A DNA stretch of 60,735 nt from assembly GCA_900545525.1 (NCBI GenBank), contig UQZX01000017.1:1-60735 (forward strand), written 5' to 3'. This document shows positions 34,233 through 43,403 of this stretch, piece after piece. This stretch comes from an uncultured Prevotella sp. (GTDB taxonomy: Bacteria > Bacteroidota > Bacteroidia > Bacteroidales > Bacteroidaceae). Numbering within the stretch: the stretch's first letter is position 1; each line of letters opens with the position of its first letter. A program made the translations under genes and the position numbers. Below the pieces are notes generated by a model. It was not told the origin of the DNA and did no database searches. It saw nothing but the letters and a program-made list of their open reading frames with translations.

Positions 34233-35426
34233 TTATACTGTTGTCACTAAGAAGCCCAAATTCACGTCAATATACCGCGCATAGCCATGAGGACGCACTT
34301 TCAAATTCAGTTCTATCCTGGAAGTAGACACCACGTTCTGCTTCTCGTTGATATATACCTTACAGCCTTCGCCGTCTGTGGCACTCAGTTCACCGTTGGC
34401 AGTCATCTTGCGGTTGATGGCGTTCTCCAGCGTCTGCTGCCAGCTCTTGACGACTGCATGTTGCATAGTTCCATCCTCATTCAGTTCAAGTTCGTCAAGG
34501 AGTTCCTCAAGCATGGTATCGTATGCAATGCGGTAGGCTTTGTCTATGACACGGCGGTTCGCTATGTGGGCGTAATCGTCCGTAGGGTCACACGCCATTT
34601 GGTCATCAGAAAAATAGTAGCCGCTACGGCCGACATGCTTTCTCGGTACGATATACCCTTTCTCGAAGATTGCACTGATAGTGCTGCCACTTTCCTCAAT
34701 CTTTTTCGTCCCCACGTACATTTCCAATGGGAACAGGCAGCCGTCTTTCACACGACCGATGTTACGTTGTACAGGTATGGACGCAATACGACCGAGAAGA
34801 GTTCCCACACAGGCGCCTTTACTGTCACTGACAGTGTCGCTTATGACAACTGCCACACGATTGTACTTCTCTCCTGTCAGGTCCTTCAGTTCTTTGGAAG
34901 CATCATAGTTGCGTCCTTCCAATACAAAGAATAGCGGGGCATACAACTCTGATGTCGCCCATTCGGCAAGTTGCTGGGCTTTGGGGAGAGCCGTAAACAC
35001 ATCGGGGTCAAGTCCATCATTGCTGACAGATGTACCGCCAGTGTTAATGCCTGCCACACCTATACCGCGAAGCGCACCGTTCTGGCGCATAATCAGGTCA
35101 CGGGCAAATCCTTCCGCCACGTTTGTATAATCACAAAGAAAGGTGGCTTTCGCATTTGCGGAAACAGGATAGATTATGAGTTTCGTGCCGCTTTCAGCTT
35201 CGTCATAAAACTCCTTAACCTGCTTGTAAAGCGTAGCGTTGTTTGCCTCAGTCACACCGAGTGCCGCCAGATCATCCATGCTTGTAACTGGGTACACCTT
35301 GTTCAGCTCAAGTTTTCCGGTTACTGCAGACGCGCCACAGATAAGGGCCATGAGGCCGTCGGGGCTTTCACCGACGGTTCCCAATTGGCCGTTTAGAAAC
35401 TGGATTTTTACTCTTGGTAATTGCAT
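34233..35426 (-). CDS. Contractile tail sheath protein (DUF2586-like)
   Basis: 397 residues. N-terminal VKIQFLNGQLGTVGESPDGL and the central ADWATSELYAPLFFVLEGR-like segment match DUF2586-type sheath proteins; the C-terminal LNLKVRPHGYARYIDVNLGF is the beta 'handshake' region that links sheath subunits. Its presence defines a contractile (myovirus) tail. Confidence 0.85.
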   Translation of the reverse strand: MQLPRVKIQFLNGQLGTVGESPDGLMALICGASAVTGKLELNKVYPVTSMDDLAALGVTEANNATLYKQVKEFYDEAESGTKLIIYPVSANAKATFLCDYTNVAEGFARDLIMRQNGALRGIGVAGINTGGTSVSNDGLDPDVFTALPKAQQLAEWATSELYAPLFFVLEGRNYDASKELKDLTGEKYNRVAVVISDTVSDSKGACVGTLLGRIASIPVQRNIGRVKDGCLFPLEMYVGTKKIEESGSTISAIFEKGYIVPRKHVGRSGYYFSDDQMACDPTDDYAHIANRRVIDKAYRIAYDTMLEELLDELELNEDGTMQHAVVKSWQQTLENAINRKMTANGELSATDGEGCKVYINEKQNVVSTSRIELNLKVRPHGYARYIDVNLGFLVTTV

Positions 35427-35445
35427 AAAGGTCTTGTTTTAATGA

Positions 35446-36351
35446 TTAAGCCGTAACTGCCGCCTCTACGATAGTGGCAACACCTTTCTTGTCGTAACGG
35501 CGACGAGTACCACCAACGCGCATCAGGAACGAATAGATGTCGCCGTAGTAGACTGGATCGTCCTTGCCGCCAAACATCTTGACTTCTCCCATGGCACGGC
35601 TCACGCATTGGGATTGCCATGCCAAGCCTGCGGCCAGTTCGCCGGCCACGCCTGCCTCATTCCATTTCAGCAGTTTCTTGGCAGCGGTCATGCGGAGCAC
35701 CCGTGAGCGCTTCATGATGTTAAAGCCATACAGATTGCCGACAATACCCTTCTGCGCATCGGCCGATGCCAGAAATGAACTCAGTTCCTTCTCTGTCAAA
35801 TCTGCCAGAAGGTCTGCATGCATACAGGCATCCAAAAGAATGTAACGGTCTTCTGACGGCACATCGTCCGTATCAAACCTCGTCATCAGGGAAAGGACGG
35901 CGGCCTTTGTCATCTTCTTACGGTTTCCGGTGGCCTTGTCAGATGTGTGCGCCGCACGGTTCTCTCCGGATGTCTCGACGATAAGGTCTTCATTGACCCA
36001 ACGGTAGAGAAGGTTCTGATGGGCGGCGTTCCGAAGTTGCATACGGTCGTTCCAGAGAATGCTCGTACGCTTGTCGTATGACAATTCCACCATGTCAATG
36101 TTGGGGATGTAAATCGGATTCGTGGTCAGTTCGTCCATGCTGTACTCCAAATCATGGTCTGTACGTTGCTTTACCTTTGCCGGTTTCTCTGTGCGGTTAA
36201 TCTCTACACCGGACGGTTCTCCCGCATTAGGTATATGCACGGTTTTGTTTTCCACGAAAATGGAGTCATCCTTACTCTTTGTCACGAAACTGTTGTCCGG
36301 GAAAAAGTTCTCAACGATGGTGTTCACCCATATTTGCTTGTTTAATGCCAT
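35446..36351 (-). CDS. Major capsid protein
   Basis: 301 residues. It directly follows the protease/scaffold gene and precedes the sheath, the standard place. HK97-fold hallmarks in outline: an extended N-arm (MALNKQIWVNTIVENFFPDN), long central helix region (HDLEYSMDELTTNPIYI), and late beta P-domain segments (YGFNIMKRSRVLRM; GDIYSFLMRVGGTRRRY). Likely the most abundant structural protein. Confidence 0.85.
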   Translation of the reverse strand: MALNKQIWVNTIVENFFPDNSFVTKSKDDSIFVENKTVHIPNAGEPSGVEINRTEKPAKVKQRTDHDLEYSMDELTTNPIYIPNIDMVELSYDKRTSILWNDRMQLRNAAHQNLLYRWVNEDLIVETSGENRAAHTSDKATGNRKKMTKAAVLSLMTRFDTDDVPSEDRYILLDACMHADLLADLTEKELSSFLASADAQKGIVGNLYGFNIMKRSRVLRMTAAKKLLKWNEAGVAGELAAGLAWQSQCVSRAMGEVKMFGGKDDPVYYGDIYSFLMRVGGTRRRYDKKGVATIVEAAVTA

Positions 36352-36378
36352 TTTACTCTAAAATTTAATGGTTACTGT

Positions 36379-37485
36379 TTATTCTTTGTAGTCTATTCCG
36401 AACTTATCCTTAAACTTGGAACAGAAAAGGGAGAAGTCCTTGTCTTTTAGCTCTGCAAGGAGATTTTCCTTGTCAAGCTGGTCCCAAGTCTTGTTTTCAA
36501 AGCCTCCCTTCCCGTCTTCATGGTTGATGAAGTCCACAGCACGTCTGGCCGGACTGGCGGGCTTCATGCTGTTGATAAGTTCTTCTGCGGCCTTACGGTC
36601 GCTGTTCATCAGCTTCTCCATCAACGGGAGCTGCTCTTTTGTAATCTTGCCCTCGGACACAGCCTTGTTCAAAAAGACCTCCACCTCTTTTTTCTGCAAG
36701 TTTTCAATTTGTGCCTTGTAGGCATCATTGGTCTGCTGGAGAGCGTTCACTTTGGTAGCCGTGTTCTCCAGTGCCTTGATGTGTGCCACAATGGCACTTG
36801 CGTCTTCCTTGTCACTGAATGACGGAATCGCCTTGATGTCATCTATTAAAGCCATCTCATTCTGATTTTGTGGCCCGCTGACGAGCCGGTTATTAAAATA
36901 GTTGTATATCTCATCCGTTGTCGTGGGCTGCTTCTCTGTGGTTTCCATGTCATAGATACCATCGCAAAGTTTCATGTCCACAGCCTCCTTCGCGTCTATC
37001 CAGTGGTCTTTCTCGTCAAAGTACTTGGCCTGCACCTCCTTGGCCTTCATGCCGCAACGTCCAGCTATCATGTTGGAAAGGTCTTTCTGGAGCTGTTCCA
37101 TTTGGTCGGCCGTCTGACGCAAGACTGAGGCATTACCCCAGGTTCCGCCGCTCACACTGTGGAGCATCAGCTTGGCGTAAGGGCTCATGTATAGTGGTTT
37201 ACCACACAGGGCGATGATTGCGGCGATACTGGCTGCCACACCATCTATATATATGGTAATGTCACTCTTCGACTGTCTGAGCGCGTTGTATATGGCCATG
37301 CCGCTGAACACGTCACCGCCACGGCTGTTGATACGCACATCTATCTTCTTATATTGCGACTGCAGGGCTAAGAGCTCGCTGACTATGCGCCCGCTCTCCA
37401 CCTTGTAGCCATCACCTATGTCGCCGTACAAAAGCAACGCGGCACTCCCGTCACCTGGGATAACATTGAAAAAACTTGATGTCAT
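36379..37485 (-). CDS. Prohead protease (ClpP/S14-like) fused to scaffold
   Basis: 368 residues from the ATG at 37485. The N-terminal 200 residues are a ClpP-like serine protease: Ser86 in GVAASIAA, His109 in LMLHSVSG, preceded by NSRGGDVFSGMAIYNAL. The remainder is a charged, helical scaffold-like region (KVNALQQTNDAYKAQIENLQ) that is probably cut away during head maturation. A longer start at 37539 would run into the divergent control region and adds no conserved sequence. Equivalent to Mu gpI/gpZ. Confidence 0.88.
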   Translation of the reverse strand: MTSSFFNVIPGDGSAALLLYGDIGDGYKVESGRIVSELLALQSQYKKIDVRINSRGGDVFSGMAIYNALRQSKSDITIYIDGVAASIAAIIALCGKPLYMSPYAKLMLHSVSGGTWGNASVLRQTADQMEQLQKDLSNMIAGRCGMKAKEVQAKYFDEKDHWIDAKEAVDMKLCDGIYDMETTEKQPTTTDEIYNYFNNRLVSGPQNQNEMALIDDIKAIPSFSDKEDASAIVAHIKALENTATKVNALQQTNDAYKAQIENLQKKEVEVFLNKAVSEGKITKEQLPLMEKLMNSDRKAAEELINSMKPASPARRAVDFINHEDGKGGFENKTWDQLDKENLLAELKDKDFSLFCSKFKDKFGIDYKE

Positions 37486-37656
37486 TTCGCACGATTTTTG
37501 ATGCAAAATTCCCATGTTTTCCCGACATATCAAAACCACGTTTTTATCGTAGCGTCAGCGGGTTGCAATGATAGTCGCGCAGGATGCCATCATAAAATCA
37601 TTGTTTCATTTTCTACCTGATTATTCGGAACTTTGCAGCACGATTATTGAATTATT
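37486..37656. promoter_or_regulatory. Divergent control region of the two virion operons
   Basis: 171 bp separating the - strand protease/capsid/tail operon from the + strand terminase/portal operon. I see no complete TTTG-N19-TAnnTTTG promoter for either direction; the nearest is ggaactttg (37627-37635) on +. That is compatible with activator-dependent late promoters, as in Mu, but this is inference. Confidence 0.4.
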
Positions 37657-38100
37657 ATGGGCAAACAGAGCATCGACAAGAAAGACATCGCAAAGTCGCT
37701 TTTCCTCAACGGCAACTATACGCAGGAGGAGATTGCCGACAAGGTGGGTACCACACGGCAGACCGTTTCCAGATGGATTAAGGACGGGGCATGGGATGAA
37801 CTGAAAGCGTCCATCACCATCACGCCGGCACAGATACTCTCCGGACTGAACCGGCAGATTATAGAGATAAACAACAATATCAACAGTCGCGAGGAAGGCA
37901 AACGTTTCGCGACCGTCGCGGAGGCGGACACGCTCGCGAAACTGGCTTCCGCCATCAAGAAGATTGAGACGGACGTCGGTATTGCCGACATCGTGGATGT
38001 GGGCATACGCTTCACCAACTGGCTGCGTCCTCTTGACTTGGAAAAGGCCAAGGAGTTCAACAACCTGCTTGACGCGTTCATTAAAGACCAGATGAGATGA
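37657..38100 (+). CDS. Terminase small subunit (Mu gp27-like)
   Basis: 147 residues with an N-terminal HTH (YTQEEIADKVGTTRQTVSRW IKDG) followed by a helical oligomerisation part. Recognises phage DNA for packaging. The stop overlaps the large-subunit start by four bases (ATGA), so the two are translationally coupled. Confidence 0.85.
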   Translation: MGKQSIDKKDIAKSLFLNGNYTQEEIADKVGTTRQTVSRWIKDGAWDELKASITITPAQILSGLNRQIIEINNNINSREEGKRFATVAEADTLAKLASAIKKIETDVGIADIVDVGIRFTNWLRPLDLEKAKEFNNLLDAFIKDQMR

Positions 38101-39626
38101 CACTTGAAGACAAGAAAGCCCTCCAGAGATGGAGCGAGCATCACAAGGCATTGGCCGCCGATGTCCCCGTAGAGGACTGGATGTCAAAACGGGACATTGA
38201 GAAGAAGCGTACGGAACTGGAGAAAGACCCTATCGCATGGATAAAATACTTTTTCCCGAAATACGCGAAGTATGAGTTCGCACCATTCCATATCAAGGCG
38301 ATACGCCGTGTCATAGAGCATGACGAATGGTATGAGGTCCTGTCATGGAGCCGCGAGTTGGCGAAGTCCACCGTGGCCATGTTCATTCTGATGTACCTTG
38401 CCCTTACCAAGCGTAAGAAGTTTATAGTCCTGGCATCGGCAACCGAGGCATCTGCCATCCGGCTGCTTACTCCGTATAAGCTGAACTTCGAGAGCAATCC
38501 GAGATTGCGCCAGTTCTACGGTAACCAGGTCACACTCGGAGCATGGACAGATAAGGATTTCACGACCCGATGCGGCGCGAAGTTCGTAGCGTTGGGTGCC
38601 GGTTCCGCACCACGTGGAGCGAGAAACGAAGAAGTGCGCCCGGATGTCATCTACCTTGATGACTATGACACCGACGAGGACTGCCGCAATCCGGAAACGC
38701 TGAAAAAGAAGTGGGACTGGTTCGAAGGCGCACTCTACCCTACCCGCTCCATATCGGAGCCTACACTGGTGCTGTGGTGCGGAAATATCATCGCCAAGGA
38801 CTGCTGCATCAAACGTGCTGGGGAAAGGGCAAGACATTGGGATATAGTCAACATACGGGACAAAAATGGATGCAGCACATGGCCGCAGAAGAACACGGAA
38901 GAGCAGATTGACACAGTGCTTTCCAACATTTCCGCAAAGAACGCACAGGCGGAGTATTTCAACAATCCGGTTTCGGAAGGAAACATCTTCAAGAACCTCC
39001 CGTTCGGCAAAGTGCCGCCGCTGCGTAAGTTCAAGTTTCTCATAGCCTACGGGGACCCCGCATATTCAGACTCAAAGAAAAAGGCAAGCAGCACAAAAGG
39101 TCTATGGCTGGTCGGTAAGTACAAAGGTGTCTATTACATCATCAAGGGCTTCCTCGCGCGTGAGTTGAACGCCGTATTTATCAGTTGGTATTTCGACCTG
39201 ATGGATTATGTAGGCGGCAAGACGAATGTCTATTTCTACATGGAGAACAACAAGCTTCAGGACCCGTTCTTCAACCAGGTGTTCAAACCGCTGCTCCGGG
39301 ACGAATGCAAGAAACGCAAGCGCGAGCTTTATATCAAGGGGGACGAGCGCAAAAAGACTGATAAGGCAACGCGAATCGAAGCGCATCTGGAACCGATTGA
39401 CCGTAATGGCGCGTGGGTGTTCAATGAGGAGGAACGGGACAATCCACACATGCAGGAACTCATCAACCAGTTCAAGCTGTTCGAGATGCACCTGCCATAC
39501 AACGCCGACGGCCCGGACTGTATTGAGGGTGGTGCCACCATCATAGACGAGAAGACGGCAGAACTTGAACCGACTTTCACCATATCATACGACGAGATTA
39601 ACGAAGATAACATATACAGGATGTAA
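38097..39626 (+). CDS. Terminase large subunit
   Basis: 509 residues; the DNA-packaging motor ATPase and headful nuclease. Seen: Walker A-like SRELAKST near residue 84, Walker B VIYLDDYDTDED near residue 180, and a C-terminal RNase H-like nuclease with AYGDPAYSD near residue 318 and later acidic residues. It is followed 2 bp later by a gp36-like gene. Mu-type phages package host flanking DNA from integrated copies with this enzyme. Confidence 0.93.
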   Translation: MTLEDKKALQRWSEHHKALAADVPVEDWMSKRDIEKKRTELEKDPIAWIKYFFPKYAKYEFAPFHIKAIRRVIEHDEWYEVLSWSRELAKSTVAMFILMYLALTKRKKFIVLASATEASAIRLLTPYKLNFESNPRLRQFYGNQVTLGAWTDKDFTTRCGAKFVALGAGSAPRGARNEEVRPDVIYLDDYDTDEDCRNPETLKKKWDWFEGALYPTRSISEPTLVLWCGNIIAKDCCIKRAGERARHWDIVNIRDKNGCSTWPQKNTEEQIDTVLSNISAKNAQAEYFNNPVSEGNIFKNLPFGKVPPLRKFKFLIAYGDPAYSDSKKKASSTKGLWLVGKYKGVYYIIKGFLARELNAVFISWYFDLMDYVGGKTNVYFYMENNKLQDPFFNQVFKPLLRDECKKRKRELYIKGDERKKTDKATRIEAHLEPIDRNGAWVFNEEERDNPHMQELINQFKLFEMHLPYNADGPDCIEGGATIIDEKTAELEPTFTISYDEINEDNIYRM

Positions 39627-39628
39627 CC

Positions 39629-40069
39629 ATGACAAACTTTATAAACATAGAGGACTATGATGCCACTATACACAGGGAGATTCTTGACTCTCTTCTGCGG
39701 AAAGAATCTGCGTCATACGACCCACAGATTATTGAGATATGCGAGGATAGGGCCGTTGCGGAAATGCGCTCATACATGAACAAGACGTATGACTGCAACA
39801 CGATTTTCTCGGCAACCGGGGATGACCGCCATGCGCTCATCCTCATGTTCGCCATCGACATCACCGTCTACCACATATTCTGCCAGCACAACCCGTACAA
39901 GATTGCAAAAATACGGCAGGACAGATATGACCGGGCGGTGGAATGGCTCAAGGGTGTCATGAAGGGGGATATTACAATAGATGGTGCGCCATTGCTGCCG
40001 GAAGAGGATTTAAGCGATAATTCACCGTGGCAGATACAGGCAGACGATGTAAGGCCGACATTAAGATAA
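39629..40069 (+). CDS. Mu gp36-like head-tail protein (DUF1320)
   Basis: 146 residues, helical. NIEDYDATIHREILDSLL and ICEDRAVAEMRSYMNKTYD, then DITVYHIFCQHNP and YDRAVEWLKGVMKGDI match the DUF1320 pattern. In Mu the homologue lies with head-completion genes; here it is between terminase and portal. Probably a head-tail connector. Confidence 0.8.
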   Translation: MTNFINIEDYDATIHREILDSLLRKESASYDPQIIEICEDRAVAEMRSYMNKTYDCNTIFSATGDDRHALILMFAIDITVYHIFCQHNPYKIAKIRQDRYDRAVEWLKGVMKGDITIDGAPLLPEEDLSDNSPWQIQADDVRPTLR

Positions 40070-40080
40070 ACATTGTTCCT

Positions 40081-41418
40081 ATGAAAAAAGACAAGAATAA
40101 AAAGAGTAAAAATTCCCGGCAGATTGTTCAGGGAGGAATGCGTGTTCCTAATGGTCAGAGGTTGCCGGATGTGGTGCTGCAGATGCCGGAGATATTCCTC
40201 TTCGACATGAAAGCATACATGAGTTCGGTCACGCTGGCAAAAAGCATTGACTATTCCAACCGGACACGGCTGTTCGACATGTACGAGTCTGCCACGCTCG
40301 ACCTCCACCTGTCAGGAGTGCTCGACAAGAGGCTGCGCGGCGTTACACGGCTGCCTATCGAGTTCCAGCGTAACGGGGAACCTGACGACACCATCAATGC
40401 ACAGTTACGCTCGCCGTGGTTCAAGCAGCTTCGCAAAGACCTTATCATGTCGGAATTCTGGGGCTTCACGCTGGTACAGTTTTATTTGGACGAGGACAAC
40501 AACATAAGGTACGACCTCATCGACCGCAAGCATTATGACCCAGTACGGAAGACTTTGCTCAAGTTCCAGAACGACCAGGACGGAATACCCATAGACGACT
40601 TCGAGAACTGCCTGTTCGTGGGTACGGAACGTGGACTGGGCATTTTCGCCGAGCTGATGCCTGCCGTGCTTTACAAACGCGGGGACATGGCGGACTGGGC
40701 GCAGTTCTGCAACATTTTCGGAATGCCCATCCGCGAATATACATACGACGCTGGGGACGAGACGGCACGAAAACGGCTCATTCAAGAGGCAAGACGGCAG
40801 GGTACGAACGCGGTGTATATCCATCCAAAAGACAGTGAGCTCACGCTGATAGAAGCCGGGAACAAGACCGGGTCGTCTGACCTGTACAAGACTTTCGCGG
40901 ACTACTGGGACAGCAAAATATCTATCCGTGTGCTTGGCAATACGCTCACCACGGATGCGAAAGAAACCGGCACACAGGCTCTTGGAGAGGTCCACAAGAA
41001 GGAGGAGGACGACATGAATGTGGATGACCGCGACTTTCTTCTGGACATCCTCAACTACAATATGCGCCCCATCTTCGCGAATCTCGGATATAATGTCGAG
41101 GGCGGGGAGTTCGTATATGCCAAGAAAGACAAAATCATTCCATCGCAACAGATTGACATCGTACAGAAACTGCAGGGAATGGGGCTGCCGATGGATGATG
41201 ACTGGCTCTATGAGACGTTCGGAGTGGAGAAGCCAAAGGACTACGACAAGCAGAAAGCGGATGCCCTGGCACAGAAGGAAGCCATACGCCGGAGCATGAA
41301 TGACAAGGAGGACAAGCCGGAAAAAGAGAATTTGAACGGTGATAAAAAAGCGTTCAAAAACAGTTTGAGAAGTTTTTTCGGAATAGCCCCGGTTACCGGG
41401 GCGGACACAGACTTCTGA
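40081..41418 (+). CDS. Portal protein (DUF935, Mu gp29-like)
   Basis: 445 residues from the ATG at 40081; an earlier in-frame ATG at 40027 lies within the preceding gene. The DUF935 pattern is clear: YESATLDLHLSGVLDKRLRG, WFKQLRKDLIMSEFWGFTLV, FCNIFGMPIREYTYD, and IRVLGNTLTTDAKETGTQAL. Forms the dodecameric DNA entry ring. The last codons AGT TTT TTC carry a -1 frameshift signal that would extend the protein into MuF. Confidence 0.9.
   Translation: MKKDKNKKSKNSRQIVQGGMRVPNGQRLPDVVLQMPEIFLFDMKAYMSSVTLAKSIDYSNRTRLFDMYESATLDLHLSGVLDKRLRGVTRLPIEFQRNGEPDDTINAQLRSPWFKQLRKDLIMSEFWGFTLVQFYLDEDNNIRYDLIDRKHYDPVRKTLLKFQNDQDGIPIDDFENCLFVGTERGLGIFAELMPAVLYKRGDMADWAQFCNIFGMPIREYTYDAGDETARKRLIQEARRQGTNAVYIHPKDSELTLIEAGNKTGSSDLYKTFADYWDSKISIRVLGNTLTTDAKETGTQALGEVHKKEEDDMNVDDRDFLLDILNYNMRPIFANLGYNVEGGEFVYAKKDKIIPSQQIDIVQKLQGMGLPMDDDWLYETFGVEKPKDYDKQKADALAQKEAIRRSMNDKEDKPEKENLNGDKKAFKNSLRSFFGIAPVTGADTDF
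41373..41402 (+). promoter_or_regulatory. -1 programmed frameshift signal joining portal and MuF
   Basis: Slippery heptamer T TTT TTC (41373-41379) in the portal frame, a 6-nt spacer GGAATA, then a 7-bp all-GC-rich hairpin GCCCCGG-TTA-CCGGGGC (41386-41402). The -1 frame is open from 41346 through the MuF stop at 42671. Zero-frame translation stops at 41416-41418. All three elements of a classic -1 signal are present at the expected distances. Confidence 0.65.
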
Positions 41419-41501
41419 TAGATACGCTCTATTACGGAGACCATCACTGCAACTGTGGCCACCATATCCAAAACAATGCTTCTGTCCGGTTCGATGCGGA
41501 C

Positions 41502-42671
41502 GTGCTCAGTGCTTTCATGCACAAGGTATACAACGGCTTTGACACTTCAAAAGAGGTGGATGCGACCTTATGGCATGAGGTGCAGCGCGTCATCAATGAG
41601 GGTACGGTGGAGGGTCTTGCACAAGCCAAGACACCTCCCTCGCATGACACGATGTTCTACCGGGAACTCCGGCACTCAAATGAGGTCTTCTCCGCTTTCA
41701 AGGTCCATACTATGGGCGTGGAGATGGCCGCCAAGCTCCTTGACGGGGACGGTAACCTGAAGCCGTTTGACAAGTGGCTGCATGACGTGTCCGGCATAAC
41801 TTCCCATCAGGTGGGCTCATGGCTGCGCACGGAATATGATATGGCGGTCATACGCGCCCATGCGGCCGCAGACTGGAGGGAGTTCGAGCGCAACAAGGAC
41901 ATACTGCCCAACCTCAGATGGATGCCCACGACATCACCGGAACCGGAAAGTTCACACCGCCGGTACTGGCAGATGAAACTCACGCTGCCCATTGACGACC
42001 CGTTCTGGAACGAACATCATCCTGGGGACCGCTGGAACTGCAAATGCTCGCTTGAGGCAACGGATGAGCCGGTGAACTGCCCCGATGATTTGGAACCGGC
42101 AGCACCGCATCGCGGACTGGAGAATAATCCGGGAAAGGACGGGCATACGTTCTCAGACAGGCATCCCTATTTCCCGGACAAGTGCAGCCAATGTTTCGCC
42201 TACAGGAAAAGCGGATTCAGAAACAGACTGAAAGCGTGGTTTACAAACAGACAGAAAGACTGCTACAACTGTCCCTTCATTGACGGATGCCTGTATGGTA
42301 CTGAAAAAGGAGAAATAAAGGATATAAAGAAAGCGGCAAGGCAGACGCTCCAGGGTTCTTCCCTCTCACACCCCAACTTTAACGGAAAGATTGCGGTCTC
42401 AAGACGAAGCATAGACGAGTGGACAAATCAGCCACATATACATTATGCAGAAAAAAACAGGATGCTTCTATATATCGATGACGTTCTTAAACAGTCAAAG
42501 TACTTGGGACCTGGAGACGATAAAACAGATGGGAATGTTACTATCCATCTCTTTGAGACATCAATACGGGGCGATAAAACTTGGATTATTGTGAAAGAAT
42601 ACACAGACGGGAATACTATCCTCTACAGCATTTCAGACAGTGCCAATATCTTGAAATCGCTGAGAAAATGA
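41502..42671 (+). CDS. MuF-like minor head protein with C-terminal nuclease/toxin-like domain
   Basis: 389 residues from a GTG at 41502; the frame is open upstream to 41346 with no ATG, and that extension (LYYGDHHCNCGHHIQN) looks protein-like, so the real product may start by frameshift from portal. The MuF core includes ELRHSNEVFSAFKVH, LPNLRWMPTTSPEPESSHRR and the hallmark DDPFWNEHHPGDRWNCKC. The last ~100 residues (from HPNFNGKIAVSRRSIDEW) match the pattern of PBECR nuclease domains found at the C-terminus of MuF proteins: HYAEKNRMLLYIDDVL, HLFETSIRG, VKEYTDGNTILYSIS. MuF proteins are packaged in heads, so this domain could be delivered with the DNA. Confidence 0.85.
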   Translation: MLSAFMHKVYNGFDTSKEVDATLWHEVQRVINEGTVEGLAQAKTPPSHDTMFYRELRHSNEVFSAFKVHTMGVEMAAKLLDGDGNLKPFDKWLHDVSGITSHQVGSWLRTEYDMAVIRAHAAADWREFERNKDILPNLRWMPTTSPEPESSHRRYWQMKLTLPIDDPFWNEHHPGDRWNCKCSLEATDEPVNCPDDLEPAAPHRGLENNPGKDGHTFSDRHPYFPDKCSQCFAYRKSGFRNRLKAWFTNRQKDCYNCPFIDGCLYGTEKGEIKDIKKAARQTLQGSSLSHPNFNGKIAVSRRSIDEWTNQPHIHYAEKNRMLLYIDDVLKQSKYLGPGDDKTDGNVTIHLFETSIRGDKTWIIVKEYTDGNTILYSISDSANILKSLRK

Positions 42672-42785
42672 AAAAGCCCCAAGTCACGGCTGGAACTACA
42701 ATCCAGCATAGACAAGGAACTTCTCCGCCACAAAGATAACAATTTATTCTCAATAACAAGCATAAACGGACAAAATACTACTGTC

Positions 42786-43403
42786 ATGGAGGCAAAAGAC
42801 ATAGAAAAATTGGTCAGAAAGGCAAAGGACGACATTGTAAAGGAGGTAAACGACCGACTTCCGAGAAAGGTCGGGGTGGTGGCTGTAAACCACTTCAAAC
42901 AGAATTTCCGGGACGGAGGATGGCTTGACAACGGACTGCACCCATGGAAACGCACCAGACGTCAGGACGGCAACTCACCGGATTCCAAATACGGGCCGCT
43001 CACATCCAGGCGCGACCACCTCATGCGCTCCATACAGGCGACAACCGGTCCAGGAACGGTTACAGTAGAGAATCCTGTACCGTATGCTGCCATACACAAT
43101 GACGGTGGGGAGATTACCACACACCCGACAATCACCGAACGTATGCGTAAATACGCATGGCACATGGTCTACTCGCTTGCCGGTGTCAAAGGAAAAGGCA
43201 AACTGCCGAAAGAGTTGCCAACGGAGGCTGACAAGTGGAAAGGTCTTGCCCTGACAAAGAAAAAGAACATCACCGTCCACGCCAAAATACCGCAACGCAG
43301 GTTCATGGGAGATTCCGCCGAACTGCGTACCAAGGTGAACAGGATTATAAACGATTCAATTCAAAGAATAAAAGATGGAATTATTGCTTTATCATCTCAT
43401 TGA
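42786..43403 (+). CDS. Virion morphogenesis protein (Mu gpG-like)
   Basis: 205 residues. Family pattern: KVGVVAVNHFKQNFRDGGWL, SRRDHLMRSIQATTG and PYAAIHNDGGEI, then a basic tail with PQRRFMGDSAEL. In Mu gpG is a tail-completion/morphogenesis protein. The 114-nt gap after MuF is open in the same frame on both sides but holds no convincing separate gene. Confidence 0.85.
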   Translation: MEAKDIEKLVRKAKDDIVKEVNDRLPRKVGVVAVNHFKQNFRDGGWLDNGLHPWKRTRRQDGNSPDSKYGPLTSRRDHLMRSIQATTGPGTVTVENPVPYAAIHNDGGEITTHPTITERMRKYAWHMVYSLAGVKGKGKLPKELPTEADKWKGLALTKKKNITVHAKIPQRRFMGDSAELRTKVNRIINDSIQRIKDGIIALSSH

